From Sulfuricurvum sp. PC08-66 (lineage in GTDB: Bacteria; Campylobacterota; Campylobacteria; Campylobacterales; Sulfurimonadaceae), in NCBI GenBank assembly GCA_000830255.1, contig JQIT01000002.1, positions 62,001-126,000 on the forward strand: a DNA stretch of 64,000 nucleotides, given 5' to 3'. A model generated the notes under the pieces. That model saw nothing but the letters and a program-made list of their open reading frames with translations, was not told the DNA's origin and searched no databases. Shown piece by piece: positions 1 to 8,474 of the stretch (positions within the stretch are counted from its first letter, which is position 1; every line of letters begins with the position of its first letter). The position numbers were made by a program, and so were the translations under genes.

Positions 1-575
1 ATCGTTGCAATTCCAGAAGCCTCGGCAATGGAGAGTGTGAAATCGACATTGACACCGCTAAGAGTGCCATCTCGTCCCACATCGGTGCAGATAATCGCCT
101 CTACGCCTGCATGGGCAAACGCCTTTGCTAGCTCAGTAGCACGCATGGAGCTCACCTCTCCCCACCCCTCGACAGCGACAAATCCATCGATAGCATCGAT
201 ACCCACGGCGATAGGGTATTTTTGCGCCATTGCTTTGACAAAATCGGGGTCTTTGACAGCAATCGAACCCAAAATAATACGGTCGATACCCATATCGATG
301 TAGCGTCGAATGGTCGCCTCATCGCGAATACCACCACCCAACTCAATTTTGAGCTGGGTCGATTGACGGATTTTTTCGATTTGCGCCAAGTTTTGCGGAG
401 TACCTGCAAAAGCACCGTTGAGGTCGACCATATGAAGCCAACGAGACCCCAACTCTTCGAAACGTTTGGCGACTTGCCACGGCTCATTGCTGTAAATTTT
501 GGCACTCTCCATAAGGCCTTTGGTCAGACGTACGGCTTGCCCATCTTTGAGGTCGATTGCGGGAAAAAGTTCCAT
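1..575 (-). CDS. hisA: HisA, phosphoribosylformimino-5-aminoimidazole carboxamide ribotide isomerase (3' part beyond window)
   Basis: Histidine biosynthesis: HisA isomerises ProFAR to PRFAR, the substrate of HisFH, in the cytoplasm. Read on the minus strand from ATG at 575, the protein begins [12 protein letters not shown], with the active-site Asp of the HisA N-terminus. GGG-type phosphate-binding segments follow: ELGGGIRD near residue 80, and later GSIAV. The frame is open for about 191 codons to base 1, so the C-terminal quarter lies outside the window. It starts 6 bases after the hisH stop, so the two are surely co-transcribed. No frame damage is seen. The paralogue HisF is excluded by the HisA-type start (HisF begins with a KR-I-IPCLD motif). 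Confidence 0.93.
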   Translation of the reverse strand, partial: MELFPAIDLKDGQAVRLTKGLMESAKIYSNEPWQVAKRFEELGSRWLHMVDLNGAFAGTPQNLAQIEKIRQSTQLKIELGGGIRDEATIRRYIDMGIDRIILGSIAVKDPDFVKAMAQKYPIAVGIDAIDGFVAVEGWGEVSSMRATELAKAFAHAGVEAIICTDVGRDGTLSGVNVDFTLSIAEASGIAT

Positions 576-581
576 AAAGCG

Positions 582-1196
582 TTACTCCAAATTAATAAAA
601 TTTTGCACGATTTTCAAGCCATTTTCGTGGCTTTTTTCAGGGTGTGGCTGAAAACCCATAATATTTTCACGTCGTACCGCAGAGACGAAGTCATAGCCAT
701 AATGGGTCGTACCGATGACATATTTTTCATCCGTGACCGCATGAAAAGAGTGGACAAAATAGAGGTAAAAACTCTCACTCATACCACTAAAAAGTGGTTC
801 GTTGGGCTTGGCAAAGAGCTTGTTCCATCCCATGTGGGGCACTTTAAGCGGTGTGCTAAAGCGACGCGTATCAAACCCCACCACTTCGCCCTCGATAAGC
901 CCCAGCCCTTGCGTGGAGCCAAACTCTTCGCTTTTGTCAAACAGCAGTTGCATCCCTAGACAGATGCCCAACATCCATTTGCCACTCTGGGCAAACGCTT
1001 TGATAGCCTCATCCATGCCGCGCTCTTTGAGGTGCGTCATCGCATCTCCAAAGGCACCCACGCCTGGCAAAATAATTTTGTCGTATTTTACCAACGCATC
1101 GGGATTGGACTCGATAACGACGGTTTCATTGAGCTTGGCAAAGGCATTTTGGACGCTCGCCAAATTGCCCATACGATAATCGATAAGCGCAATCAT
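582..1196 (-). CDS. hisH: HisH, imidazole glycerol phosphate synthase glutamine amidotransferase subunit
   Basis: A class I glutamine amidotransferase that hydrolyses glutamine and channels ammonia to HisF for IGP and AICAR formation. The 204-residue length is normal for the family. The triad is visible: nucleophile Cys79 in GICLGMQ, then His185 and Glu187 in HPEKS. The PGVGAFGD segment (residues 44–51) is typical of HisH. Its ATG overlaps the TGA of the upstream PDC-sensor gene (ATGA, 1193–1196) and its stop lies 6 bases before hisA, so the three genes form one operon. HisF is not in the window. Confidence 0.96.
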   Translation of the reverse strand: MIALIDYRMGNLASVQNAFAKLNETVVIESNPDALVKYDKIILPGVGAFGDAMTHLKERGMDEAIKAFAQSGKWMLGICLGMQLLFDKSEEFGSTQGLGLIEGEVVGFDTRRFSTPLKVPHMGWNKLFAKPNEPLFSGMSESFYLYFVHSFHAVTDEKYVIGTTHYGYDFVSAVRRENIMGFQPHPEKSHENGLKIVQNFINLE

Positions 1197-2104
1197 ACGT
1201 CGTCTTGAATATTCATTTTAGTTTTATGAATGTAAAAAGCCAGCGCTACAATCAAAAGCGCCACCGAACCAATGATATAAATCGCATGAATCAACATCGA
1301 AGGGTCTGTAATAGCAAATTTAAAGACTAGCATCAGAGCCTCTATCGAGAGTGCGATGATAATAGAGCCTAGGAATTTGACCATTGTTTTGTTGGTGCCG
1401 TTGCGATGGAGGCGCGACCTTCCCATCACCTCTTCATCGAATATCGTCTTGACAAGGTCAAAAATCGCCAACGAAAGCGTAAGCAAAATGGTCGATTCGA
1501 AAATCGATTTGACGTTACTGTTGTAGACCTCGATACCTTCATGGAAAAAGCCCTCGACGCCTTTGATAAAGAGCAAAATCGAGACAAACGCCAACGCAAT
1601 AGAAAAGAGCGAGTAGGTCACCTTGCTAATACGCCCAAAGAGCGAATCTGCAGATGTAGGATGTGCAAATTCGAGTACCTTATCCAACGGCATATCAACA
1701 CATGCAACATAGCGCAACTCACCCTTCTCGTCATAAAGGGGCTTGGACGCGGTGACGGCTAATTCGTGTGAAAGGAGTGACGGATAGGGGTCGGTGAGCG
1801 TACAACGCTTCTCTTTGAAGGCGCGATAGTAGTAGGCACGGCTTGAGCGAATGACTCCTACATCACCCTCTACGCGCCCGCCATTGGGCAAATAGGTGGG
1901 CGAAATTTGCATCCCTTTTTGGTCGAGGATATAGACACCATCGACCCCAGGGACATCTGCCATCACTTTGCGTAAACGTCCAGCGACCGCCTCTAGCTCA
2001 ATCTCTGGCAACTCATTGGGAAGATTTTTGGAGAGCAAATAGCAAAAATAGGCACGCGCCTTGGTGCGAATTTCGGCGAAATTTTGTATGTCTCGAATGA
2101 CCAT
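1193..2104 (-). CDS. PDC/Cache-type sensor domain membrane protein
   Basis: A 303-residue protein with a soluble N-terminal half that resembles PDC (Cache) ligand-sensing domains: DGVYILDQKG near residues 55–65, a YYYRAF segment, and a TDPYPS…AVTASKPLYD stretch. Four hydrophobic helices follow in the C-terminal half, from about residue 150. No kinase, GGDEF or methyl-accepting domain follows, so it is a stand-alone sensor-like membrane protein with unknown output. The frame stays open upstream to 2485, but ATG at 2104 is chosen because GAGGAGG sits 6 bases before it and the longer form would overlap waaC on the other strand. It is the first gene of the operon with hisH and hisA. Why a sensor is coupled to histidine genes is not evident. 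Confidence 0.75.
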   Translation of the reverse strand: MVIRDIQNFAEIRTKARAYFCYLLSKNLPNELPEIELEAVAGRLRKVMADVPGVDGVYILDQKGMQISPTYLPNGGRVEGDVGVIRSSRAYYYRAFKEKRCTLTDPYPSLLSHELAVTASKPLYDEKGELRYVACVDMPLDKVLEFAHPTSADSLFGRISKVTYSLFSIALAFVSILLFIKGVEGFFHEGIEVYNSNVKSIFESTILLTLSLAIFDLVKTIFDEEVMGRSRLHRNGTNKTMVKFLGSIIIALSIEALMLVFKFAITDPSMLIHAIYIIGSVALLIVALAFYIHKTKMNIQDDV

Positions 2105-2123
2105 CGATAGCCTCCTCGTAGGG

Positions 2124-2144
2124 ATTATAAGAACGCGGATTATA
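2124..2144 (-). promoter_or_regulatory. Probable sigma-70 -10 boxes for the PDC–hisH–hisA operon
   Basis: Two perfect TATAAT hexamers read on the minus strand (2129–2124 and 2144–2139) in the 108-base divergent gap between this operon and waaC. Either could be the -10 element. The nearer one would give a very short leader in which GAGGAGG is almost immediately reached. No clear -35 is visible, which is usual for this phylum. Confidence 0.45.
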
Positions 2145-2212
2145 CAAAAGTTTTGGTAAAACAAAGATTGGCTACCATTGCCTAATTTCTGTGCAAAAGG
2201 GCGTTTGGGACG

Positions 2213-3196
2213 ATGAGAGTTGCAATAGTGCGATTGGGTGCCATGGGTGATATTATCCACACCGTTTTTGCACTGCAACACCTCAAAGCTGCCCATCCAC
2301 AGATGCGTATCGATTGGGTGTGCGAGAGTGTTTGGGCGCCACTCTTGCAAAGCTGTGACGCTATCGATACCGTGCACCCCATCGCGCTCAAAACCCTCAA
2401 AAAAAATTTCTCTTTTGGCTCTCTCTTGGCTCTTATCAAGCAATTGCGCAGTTGGGGACCCTACGATGTGGTCATCGATGCCCAAGGATTACTCAAATCT
2501 GCTATCGTAGCGCGATTTTTGGGAGGCAATCGATGGGGATTTTCACGTAAAAGCCTTCGAGAACCTCTCGCGGCGCTTTTTTATACCCATCATGTCTCTA
2601 TCGATTACGCCCAAAATGTTCTGCTACGCAATGCTACACTTCTAAGTACGGCTCTGCAAACCCCCATCACACCCCACGCTATCGCCCAAAAAACACCTCT
2701 TTTTTACACCTCTCTAAAGCCATACCTTTTTGATGCGATTATCTGTGTCGTAGGGACAAGCCAACCCTATAAAAACTATCCTGTAAATGCTTGGATAGAG
2801 GCTATCGAGGCACTCCAAGAAAAGGTGCTTTTGGTGTGGGGTACGTCCCAAGAGGAGCGTGACGCTCAGACTATAGCCGATGCCACACCCTTGGCAAATG
2901 TAGCACCCAAGCTCACCCTCGAAGAGTTGGTCGCGCTTGTTTCTCATGCACGATTGGTCATCGGAGGCGATACAGGACCTACCTATTTGGCATGGGCGCT
3001 CAATCGACCCTCGATTACACTCTTTGGGGCGACCTCCGCGCGCCGCTCGATGTGGACAACCTCGATGAATGTTGCACTCGAATCTAGCTCAGCCGTCGAT
3101 GATGCACGCACCGACAAAAGAGATTTTTCCATTGCCACTATCGAAGCGCTCGACATAGCCCACACTGCAAGGAGATTGCTTGAAACACAAAATTAA
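2213..3196 (+). CDS. waaC: Lipopolysaccharide heptosyltransferase I (WaaC-like, GT9)
   Basis: Predicted to transfer the first L-glycero-D-manno-heptose from ADP-heptose to Kdo of the LPS inner core, at the inner face of the cytoplasmic membrane. The 327-residue protein opens with the GT9 signature RLGAMGDIIHT (residues 7–17), and the C-terminal nucleotide-binding loop VIGGDTGPTYLAWAL lies near residues 246–260. It is the first gene of a plus-strand core operon, divergent from the PDC–his operon, and overlaps the acyltransferase start by 17 bases. A second GT9 protein (6311–7315) is the better WaaF candidate. The WaaC/WaaF assignment rests on the order known in Campylobacterota (waaC followed by htrB). 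Confidence 0.88.
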   Translation: MRVAIVRLGAMGDIIHTVFALQHLKAAHPQMRIDWVCESVWAPLLQSCDAIDTVHPIALKTLKKNFSFGSLLALIKQLRSWGPYDVVIDAQGLLKSAIVARFLGGNRWGFSRKSLREPLAALFYTHHVSIDYAQNVLLRNATLLSTALQTPITPHAIAQKTPLFYTSLKPYLFDAIICVVGTSQPYKNYPVNAWIEAIEALQEKVLLVWGTSQEERDAQTIADATPLANVAPKLTLEELVALVSHARLVIGGDTGPTYLAWALNRPSITLFGATSARRSMWTTSMNVALESSSAVDDARTDKRDFSIATIEALDIAHTARRLLETQN

Positions 3197-4061
3197 CTAC
3201 GCCTTTTTCTATCTCTTCACGCTTCTCATCATCGCACTGCCTGCCTTTGTGCGACGCTCCTTTTTTAGGGGATTGGGTCGATTGTGGTATGCATTGGACA
3301 AAAAGCGTGTGCGTGTGGTCTTAGCCAATTTGACGCTAGCCTTTGGTGATACGATGCCACTGTCTCAAAAATACGCTATAGCACGAGGCTGTTTTGAGAA
3401 TCTCTTTTTGGAGATGTTGTCGGTCATCGAGACGCACTTTTTGCCTATCGAGCGTATCGCCAAAACGCTCCATTTTGTGGGACTAGAGCATATCGAAGCG
3501 GCACACGTCTTGGGCAAACCCATCGTCTTTTTCACCGCACACTATAACGATTTGGAGATTGGGGGTATTGCTTTGGGACTTGCCACGCAAACCGTCCACA
3601 GCGTCCAAAAAGCGACTAACCCCTACATCGATGCCTTTATCTCCAAAGGGCGCCAAAAAGTGGGACTGGTGATGGTGCCCATGCACCAAGCGATGCGCAA
3701 CCAAGCACGCCAACTCAAAAACGGCGGCGATGTCTCTATCGTCGTCGACCAAAGTGTCGATGGGACTACCGTAGAGTTTTTCGGTCACCCCACCAAGCAC
3801 ACCATCTCCGCCTCCAAACTCACGCGCAATTATGATGCGATTTTGATGCCTACCTTGCTACTCAAAACCGCCCAAGGGGCGTGGCAACCCACCTTTTTTG
3901 CCCCCATTCCCTTCACCAAAACTGACGATGAAGAGATAGATATTGCGTATCTGACACAAGCACAAGCCTCCTTCATCGAAGCGCAGATTCGCGCCAATCC
4001 AGCGCCATGGTTTTGGTGTCATCGACGGTGGAGAGACACGTATCCCAAGATGTATGCCTGA
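3180..4061 (+). CDS. htrB: Lipid A biosynthesis acyltransferase (HtrB/LpxL/WaaM family)
   Basis: A late acyltransferase adding a secondary acyl chain to Kdo-lipid A at the cytoplasmic membrane. At 293 residues it has one N-terminal membrane helix (about residues 8–22) and the catalytic H-x4-E motif at His121/Glu126 in TAHYNDLE. The start is a TTG, supported by AAGGAG 6 bases upstream inside the end of waaC and by the lack of any better ATG. It overlaps waaC by 17 bases and the next gene by one base (TGATG), so translation is probably coupled. Length and motif fit LpxL-type rather than the PlsC family. Confidence 0.9.
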   Translation: MKHKINYAFFYLFTLLIIALPAFVRRSFFRGLGRLWYALDKKRVRVVLANLTLAFGDTMPLSQKYAIARGCFENLFLEMLSVIETHFLPIERIAKTLHFVGLEHIEAAHVLGKPIVFFTAHYNDLEIGGIALGLATQTVHSVQKATNPYIDAFISKGRQKVGLVMVPMHQAMRNQARQLKNGGDVSIVVDQSVDGTTVEFFGHPTKHTISASKLTRNYDAILMPTLLLKTAQGAWQPTFFAPIPFTKTDDEEIDIAYLTQAQASFIEAQIRANPAPWFWCHRRWRDTYPKMYA

Positions 4062-5140
4062 TGCAAAAACCTTTTGTGTGGGACAGCTACGCCGACCAAC
4101 CCTTCCCCCTCGAGGATAGAGCCTACAAACGCGCCCATCGATGGCGCAACCTGCCCAATATTCTCTGGACTATTTTTTTGGGTGGCTTGCTTTTGCCCCT
4201 TTTTTATATCGCGCGCCTCTTTTTCAGCGCAAAAAAGCCCTCGATACACGATTTTTTTGGGATGGGAATCAACCTCGACAAAGAAAAAAATGGCATCGAC
4301 CAACGTCTGCTCATCGATGAGCTGGGCATCGAGCATCTGTTGATTCGCTTCCCCCTGTGGGAGATGGAAAAACTCTCTCAATACGTCGCATTTACTGAGC
4401 GTTTTAGAGACAAACATATCACCCTCGTCCTCCTGCCATCACGCGCTCACATCGAGGACGAGGCACTTTTGGCGCGCGATGTGGGAGAGCTTTTCATCGC
4501 CTTTGCCCCCACTGTCGAAGCGTATCAAGTGGGCAATGCCATTAACCGTACCAAATGGGGATTTTTCAGCATGGGGGAGTACCTTCGCTTCTTCAAAACC
4601 GTACGCAAAATACATCGCAGCATGGGGCAAAAAAGTGCACTTTGGGGACCCAACATCATCGATTTTGAGTTTTACTACGCCATTCACACACTCCTAAGTG
4701 GTGTGCGCTTCGATGGGGTGAGTATGCAACTCTATGTCGATAGACGCGGAAGCCCACGCAACCGTCAATGGGGGCTAAATCTACGCGGTAAAATCGACCT
4801 GCTCTACGCCATCGTGCAGCTCTCGCCCCAGCGAAGTGCACCACTCTACATCACCGAAGCCAATTGGCCGCGTCAAAACAGTGCACCCTACGCACCCACA
4901 AGCGAAACAGAGTGTGTCGATGCGGCGCACTACGATGCCTATATGGTCGACTATTTTGCGTTAGCGTGGCAAAGCCAAAAGGTCGAGAGGGTCTATTGGC
5001 ATCAGCTGGTCGCCAAAGGGTATGGTCTGGTCGATGAGACGACGGGCGAAAAATACAGCGCCTTCGATGCCTTAAAAACCCTTATTTCCACCGCAAAAGC
5101 CCAAAATGGTATACTTCCGCACCCCAAAGGAGCCCTATGA
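4061..5140 (+). CDS. Membrane-anchored glycoside-hydrolase-like (beta/alpha)8 protein, possibly inactive
   Basis: A 359-residue protein of uncertain function in the LPS core operon. One hydrophobic stretch (about residues 33–55) follows a cytoplasmic-looking N-terminus. The rest resembles clan-A glycosidases: LYITEANWP (Glu266) matches the strand-7 nucleophile motif, but the usual strand-4 Asn-Glu is replaced by GNAIN (residues 158–162), so the acid/base Glu seems to be missing. The ATG at 4061 overlaps the previous stop, and an 18-codon upstream extension inside htrB is rejected. The end overlaps the ligase-type gene by ATGA. It may modify or recognise core sugars. The fold call is by motif only. 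Confidence 0.6.
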   Translation: MQKPFVWDSYADQPFPLEDRAYKRAHRWRNLPNILWTIFLGGLLLPLFYIARLFFSAKKPSIHDFFGMGINLDKEKNGIDQRLLIDELGIEHLLIRFPLWEMEKLSQYVAFTERFRDKHITLVLLPSRAHIEDEALLARDVGELFIAFAPTVEAYQVGNAINRTKWGFFSMGEYLRFFKTVRKIHRSMGQKSALWGPNIIDFEFYYAIHTLLSGVRFDGVSMQLYVDRRGSPRNRQWGLNLRGKIDLLYAIVQLSPQRSAPLYITEANWPRQNSAPYAPTSETECVDAAHYDAYMVDYFALAWQSQKVERVYWHQLVAKGYGLVDETTGEKYSAFDALKTLISTAKAQNGILPHPKGAL

Positions 5141-6327
5141 TTCCCACACACTACGCCAAAAATGCGATACATTTTTTGACGATTTTTTTGGCGTTTGTCA
5201 CGCCGCTCTCGATTGCGCTTATCAATCTCTCTCTTGCCTTGATTTTAATCATTTTTTTGCTTCATCGTGACCTATTTGCTTCACTCAAAATTATGGTCAA
5301 AAATCCTTTGGCAATTGCCGCTCTTGCGTATGTGGGCGTATACGTTTTCGGGCTTTTTTATCCCCATTACATAGGTTTTACCAATCCCTATTTCCATGAA
5401 GCTTTGCCTCTTTTGGCTCTGCCTGTTTTGTTGGTAATGCTCGATAACCGCACTATCAAACCTGCCCTCATCGGGTATGTGGCAGGTGCGCTTATCTCTG
5501 CGCTCTTTTCCTACGGCATTATCTTGGGCTATTATGAATCCTATTTTTATGCAGGGCACCTCTCCTATTTCACCAATCGACTCGACCACGCACCTCAAAT
5601 GGCATTCGCTTTTATCCTCACGCTTACGATGGTACTCTTTTGGTCGCTCTCACCGTTGCAAAAACGCCTCTTAGTTGTGCTCAATCTCCTCTTTCTTTTC
5701 AATGTTTTTCTCACCGATGGACGCGCAGGACAAATCGGCTTTGTCCTTGTTATGGCACTTTTTCTCTACTGGTATTTCCACGGCAAACCTCTGCACCTAC
5801 TCGCTGGCATCACTGCCTTGGTGCTCTTTTTGGGGACAATGTACTACGCCAACAACACCTTCAGCTCGCGTATCGATGAGGCAGTCGATGAGGCAATTCA
5901 CTACGAAGAGAAGCTCAATACCAGTGCAGGTCTACGTATCCATATGTGGATTGACTCTTGGCGACTTTTCCAAGCACATCCTCTTTTGGGTACGGGCACA
6001 AGTAGCTACGGCGATGAGGCAATAAAACTGCGCCAACGCCTTGGTAAAGTGATGCTCAACCATGCCCACCCTCACAACCAATACCTCTTTTCAGCAGTTC
6101 AGTTTGGAATAGTAGGGCTTGCAGCACTCTTGTCTCTTTTCGTCGCACTTTTTTGGAGTGCACGACGTTCTCCACGTGATGAATACACCTTCTTGCGTAT
6201 AGCCATGCCCACGATGTTTATGGTCATTATGCTTAGCGACGTTTATCTCAGCCACACCATGACCGTGGCTCTTTTCATCCTCATCGCAGCCCTACTCTAC
6301 CGCCCACCCTATGTCAAACAATCCTAG
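5137..6327 (+). CDS. O-antigen ligase/polymerase-type membrane protein (Wzy_C family), copy 1
   Basis: A 396-residue polytopic protein with about ten to twelve hydrophobic helices and one large periplasmic loop (about residues 235–320). The loop holds the family's conserved WxxxxxLFQAHPLLGTGTSSYGD region and the HAHPHNQYL histidine motif near residue 309, both typical of WaaL/O-antigen ligases. It would join undecaprenyl-linked glycan to lipid A core on the periplasmic side. It lies between the glycosidase-like gene (4-base ATGA overlap) and waaF (17-base overlap). Ligase and polymerase functions cannot be separated from sequence alone, and a second member of the family lies at 7266–8474. Confidence 0.8.
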   Translation: MIPTHYAKNAIHFLTIFLAFVTPLSIALINLSLALILIIFLLHRDLFASLKIMVKNPLAIAALAYVGVYVFGLFYPHYIGFTNPYFHEALPLLALPVLLVMLDNRTIKPALIGYVAGALISALFSYGIILGYYESYFYAGHLSYFTNRLDHAPQMAFAFILTLTMVLFWSLSPLQKRLLVVLNLLFLFNVFLTDGRAGQIGFVLVMALFLYWYFHGKPLHLLAGITALVLFLGTMYYANNTFSSRIDEAVDEAIHYEEKLNTSAGLRIHMWIDSWRLFQAHPLLGTGTSSYGDEAIKLRQRLGKVMLNHAHPHNQYLFSAVQFGIVGLAALLSLFVALFWSARRSPRDEYTFLRIAMPTMFMVIMLSDVYLSHTMTVALFILIAALLYRPPYVKQS

Positions 6328-7315
6328 TCTGCTTATCGAACTGCCCTCGTGGATTGGTGATGCTGTCATGGCTACACCCACCATCGAGGCACTTATCGAC
6401 CATCTCTCTCCTTCACGCATCACTCTCGTAGGGGTTGCCTCTTCAATAGCACTTTTTAGCCGTGATACACGCTTCGCTCGCTGTCTCATCGATAGCACCA
6501 AAAAGAGCAAAAACCGCTTTACAGCTACCCTAACACTAGCGCGTGAGATTGGTGCACACGATGTAGCACTCACCTTTCGTGCTACTGCCTTTAGTCACAT
6601 ATTGCTACGCGCTACCCAAAGCGAGATGCGCATTGGCAAGCGTGCATCATTTCTCAGCCCTCTTTTTTTGACCCACGCTATCAATGTGCCCTCTACGATG
6701 CACTACGTAGAGCGCTATTTTCGGCTTTTCAACAAGGTGTTCGATGCGTCACGACCCTTGGGGGCGCTTACACTTCAGTCAAGCCCTATTGCCACGGTAC
6801 GTCCTACGCTTGCCATCGTGCCAGGGGCGGCGTATGGCAGTGCCAAACGGTGGTACCCACAATACTATGCAGAGGTCGCTATCGCGCTTGCAAGCCACTA
6901 CGACATTGTACTTTTGGGCGGTGGCGCAGAGCGTGATATAGCCGATGAAATCGCGCAAGCACTTCAAAATGCAAATATTACCCTCTACCAAAACTTAGCA
7001 GGTCAGACCTCTATCGAAACCCTCGTCGATACGCTCGCAAGTGTGGCACTCTTCATCGGAGGGGATAGCGGTCCCATGCATATTGCCGCGGCATTGGGTC
7101 GTTCGATTGTGGCAATTTATGGTCCTACAGACTATCGATACAGCCATCCATGGACATCAACGCCCTACACGTTAGTGCACAAAAATCTCTCTTGTATGCC
7201 TTGCGCCAAGCGTACGTGTCCTTTGAAGCATCACGACTGTATGCGCACACTCACCCCGCGAGAGGTTATCGATGTGGCAGTGCGCTTGAGCGAATCGCCA
7301 ACACCGCAATCATAA
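6311..7315 (+). CDS. waaF: Lipopolysaccharide heptosyltransferase II (WaaF-like, GT9)
   Basis: Predicted to add the second heptose of the LPS inner core from ADP-heptose. The 334-residue protein begins with the WaaF-type motif LIELPSWIGDAVMATP (from residue 8) and has the C-terminal loop FIGGDSGPMHIAAALG near residue 250. These are the two halves of the GT-B active site. A cysteine-containing tail (SCMPCAKRTCPLKHHDC) is also usual in WaaF proteins. Last gene of the plus-strand core operon. Its final 50 bases overlap the convergent ligase-type gene that ends at 7266. Confidence 0.9.
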   Translation: MSNNPSLLIELPSWIGDAVMATPTIEALIDHLSPSRITLVGVASSIALFSRDTRFARCLIDSTKKSKNRFTATLTLAREIGAHDVALTFRATAFSHILLRATQSEMRIGKRASFLSPLFLTHAINVPSTMHYVERYFRLFNKVFDASRPLGALTLQSSPIATVRPTLAIVPGAAYGSAKRWYPQYYAEVAIALASHYDIVLLGGGAERDIADEIAQALQNANITLYQNLAGQTSIETLVDTLASVALFIGGDSGPMHIAAALGRSIVAIYGPTDYRYSHPWTSTPYTLVHKNLSCMPCAKRTCPLKHHDCMRTLTPREVIDVAVRLSESPTPQS

Positions 7316-8474
7316 GTGCGCCCCACGTCAAAATAAAGTGGTGCACCCACCCCTCTGACATAAAGTAAAGCAACAAAACCGAGAGAAAAATCGCCTTAAG
7401 CGCGCAGTCTTTGGAGCTGTGTGGCATACGCCACAGCGAGATGAAAATCATCCCAAAAAGCACCAATCCCACCAGACCAAACTCTACAATAATCATCAAA
7501 AATTGGTTTTGTAAATCCAGATGCACATACCCTGCTTCAATAAGTTGTGGGTATTTTGCACGCTCCAAATCGGTCACCAATTTCTCATGCCCTACCCATC
7601 CTGCACCCAAAAGCGGACGCTCTTTCCAAAGCTCCCACGCAGGAAAATAGCTCCCCAGTCGATTGCCCAAACCTGTCGCGTAGTTATCCTCGTACAGCAC
7701 CATCTTGATACTGTCGATGGTCAATTGTGTACGCGATGCAAAGGTACTGCTCAAGTTCCATGCTAACGCCCCAACCAGCACAATGCCTACGACGAAGAGC
7801 CCCAACGCTTTAAGCTTGTTGCGCACGCCCAAAAAGAGCACCAAAAGGGAAGTGACAAAAAATATCATCTGCCCTGTTCGACCACCGTTGATGAAGAGAT
7901 TGATGGTGACGCTCACAAAAAAGAGTCCATAGATAATACGACTTCGTAGCTCCAACGTCGTAGCAATGCGATAGAGCAAAAAGAGCGACGTAAAGGCCAA
8001 AAGTGTGCTGTACTCGATATGCATCATAAAGGGCGTAGGGTCATCGGGAGAGACGTTTTTGTAGCGCCACAACTCAAAAAAGATGCCGTAAGAGACTATC
8101 TCACTGACAAAAATTCCCAGCAAAAAGGCGGAGAGAAGATGGTGTGTTTGGTGGGGTTTGATATAGATGACCAAGGCAGGAATTATCAAGATAAAAAGAT
8201 AGACCGTAGTGAATCGATAACGCCACAAATCTCCCATCGTGTGCGCCCACAAAAGCGAAACAAATCCAAAGAGAATAAAAATTGCGAACCATCGAACGAC
8301 GGGAATAGACCAAAGTCGACGACCATCCTCACCCAATCGACGCATATAGAGCGCATCCCCTAACCAAAGCAAAAACATCGCCGCGGACAATATGCTAATG
8401 AGCGCCTTGGAGAGTGGTAACGTAAAGGCAAAAAAGAGCGCGATGCCGAAAAAAATCTTCTCAAAGGTGCGCAT
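7266..8474 (-). CDS. O-antigen ligase/polymerase-type membrane protein (Wzy_C family), copy 2
   Basis: A 402-residue polytopic membrane protein with about ten hydrophobic segments and a large loop (about residues 265–330). The loop holds ELWKERPLLGAGWVGHE and a conserved DLQNQFL/HL segment matching the Wzy_C region. Predicted role is transfer or polymerisation of lipid-linked glycan at the periplasmic face. ATG at 8474 follows directly on the TAG of the upstream exported-protein gene (no gap), so it is in one operon with hldE. It overlaps waaF tail-to-tail by 50 bases. Which of the two ligase-type proteins is the true WaaL cannot be told from sequence. Confidence 0.78.
   Translation of the reverse strand: MRTFEKIFFGIALFFAFTLPLSKALISILSAAMFLLWLGDALYMRRLGEDGRRLWSIPVVRWFAIFILFGFVSLLWAHTMGDLWRYRFTTVYLFILIIPALVIYIKPHQTHHLLSAFLLGIFVSEIVSYGIFFELWRYKNVSPDDPTPFMMHIEYSTLLAFTSLFLLYRIATTLELRSRIIYGLFFVSVTINLFINGGRTGQMIFFVTSLLVLFLGVRNKLKALGLFVVGIVLVGALAWNLSSTFASRTQLTIDSIKMVLYEDNYATGLGNRLGSYFPAWELWKERPLLGAGWVGHEKLVTDLERAKYPQLIEAGYVHLDLQNQFLMIIVEFGLVGLVLFGMIFISLWRMPHSSKDCALKAIFLSVLLLYFMSEGWVHHFILTWGALMIAVLAIRSSALPHR

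Noticed and set aside
222-959. 245-codon plus-strand open frame
   Set aside because: It runs antisense to hisA and hisH, whose motifs are complete; the protein shows no recognisable domain.
2105-2485. N-terminal extension of the PDC-sensor frame
   Set aside because: It overlaps waaC on the other strand, has no conserved features, and a strong GAGGAGG precedes the ATG at 2104.
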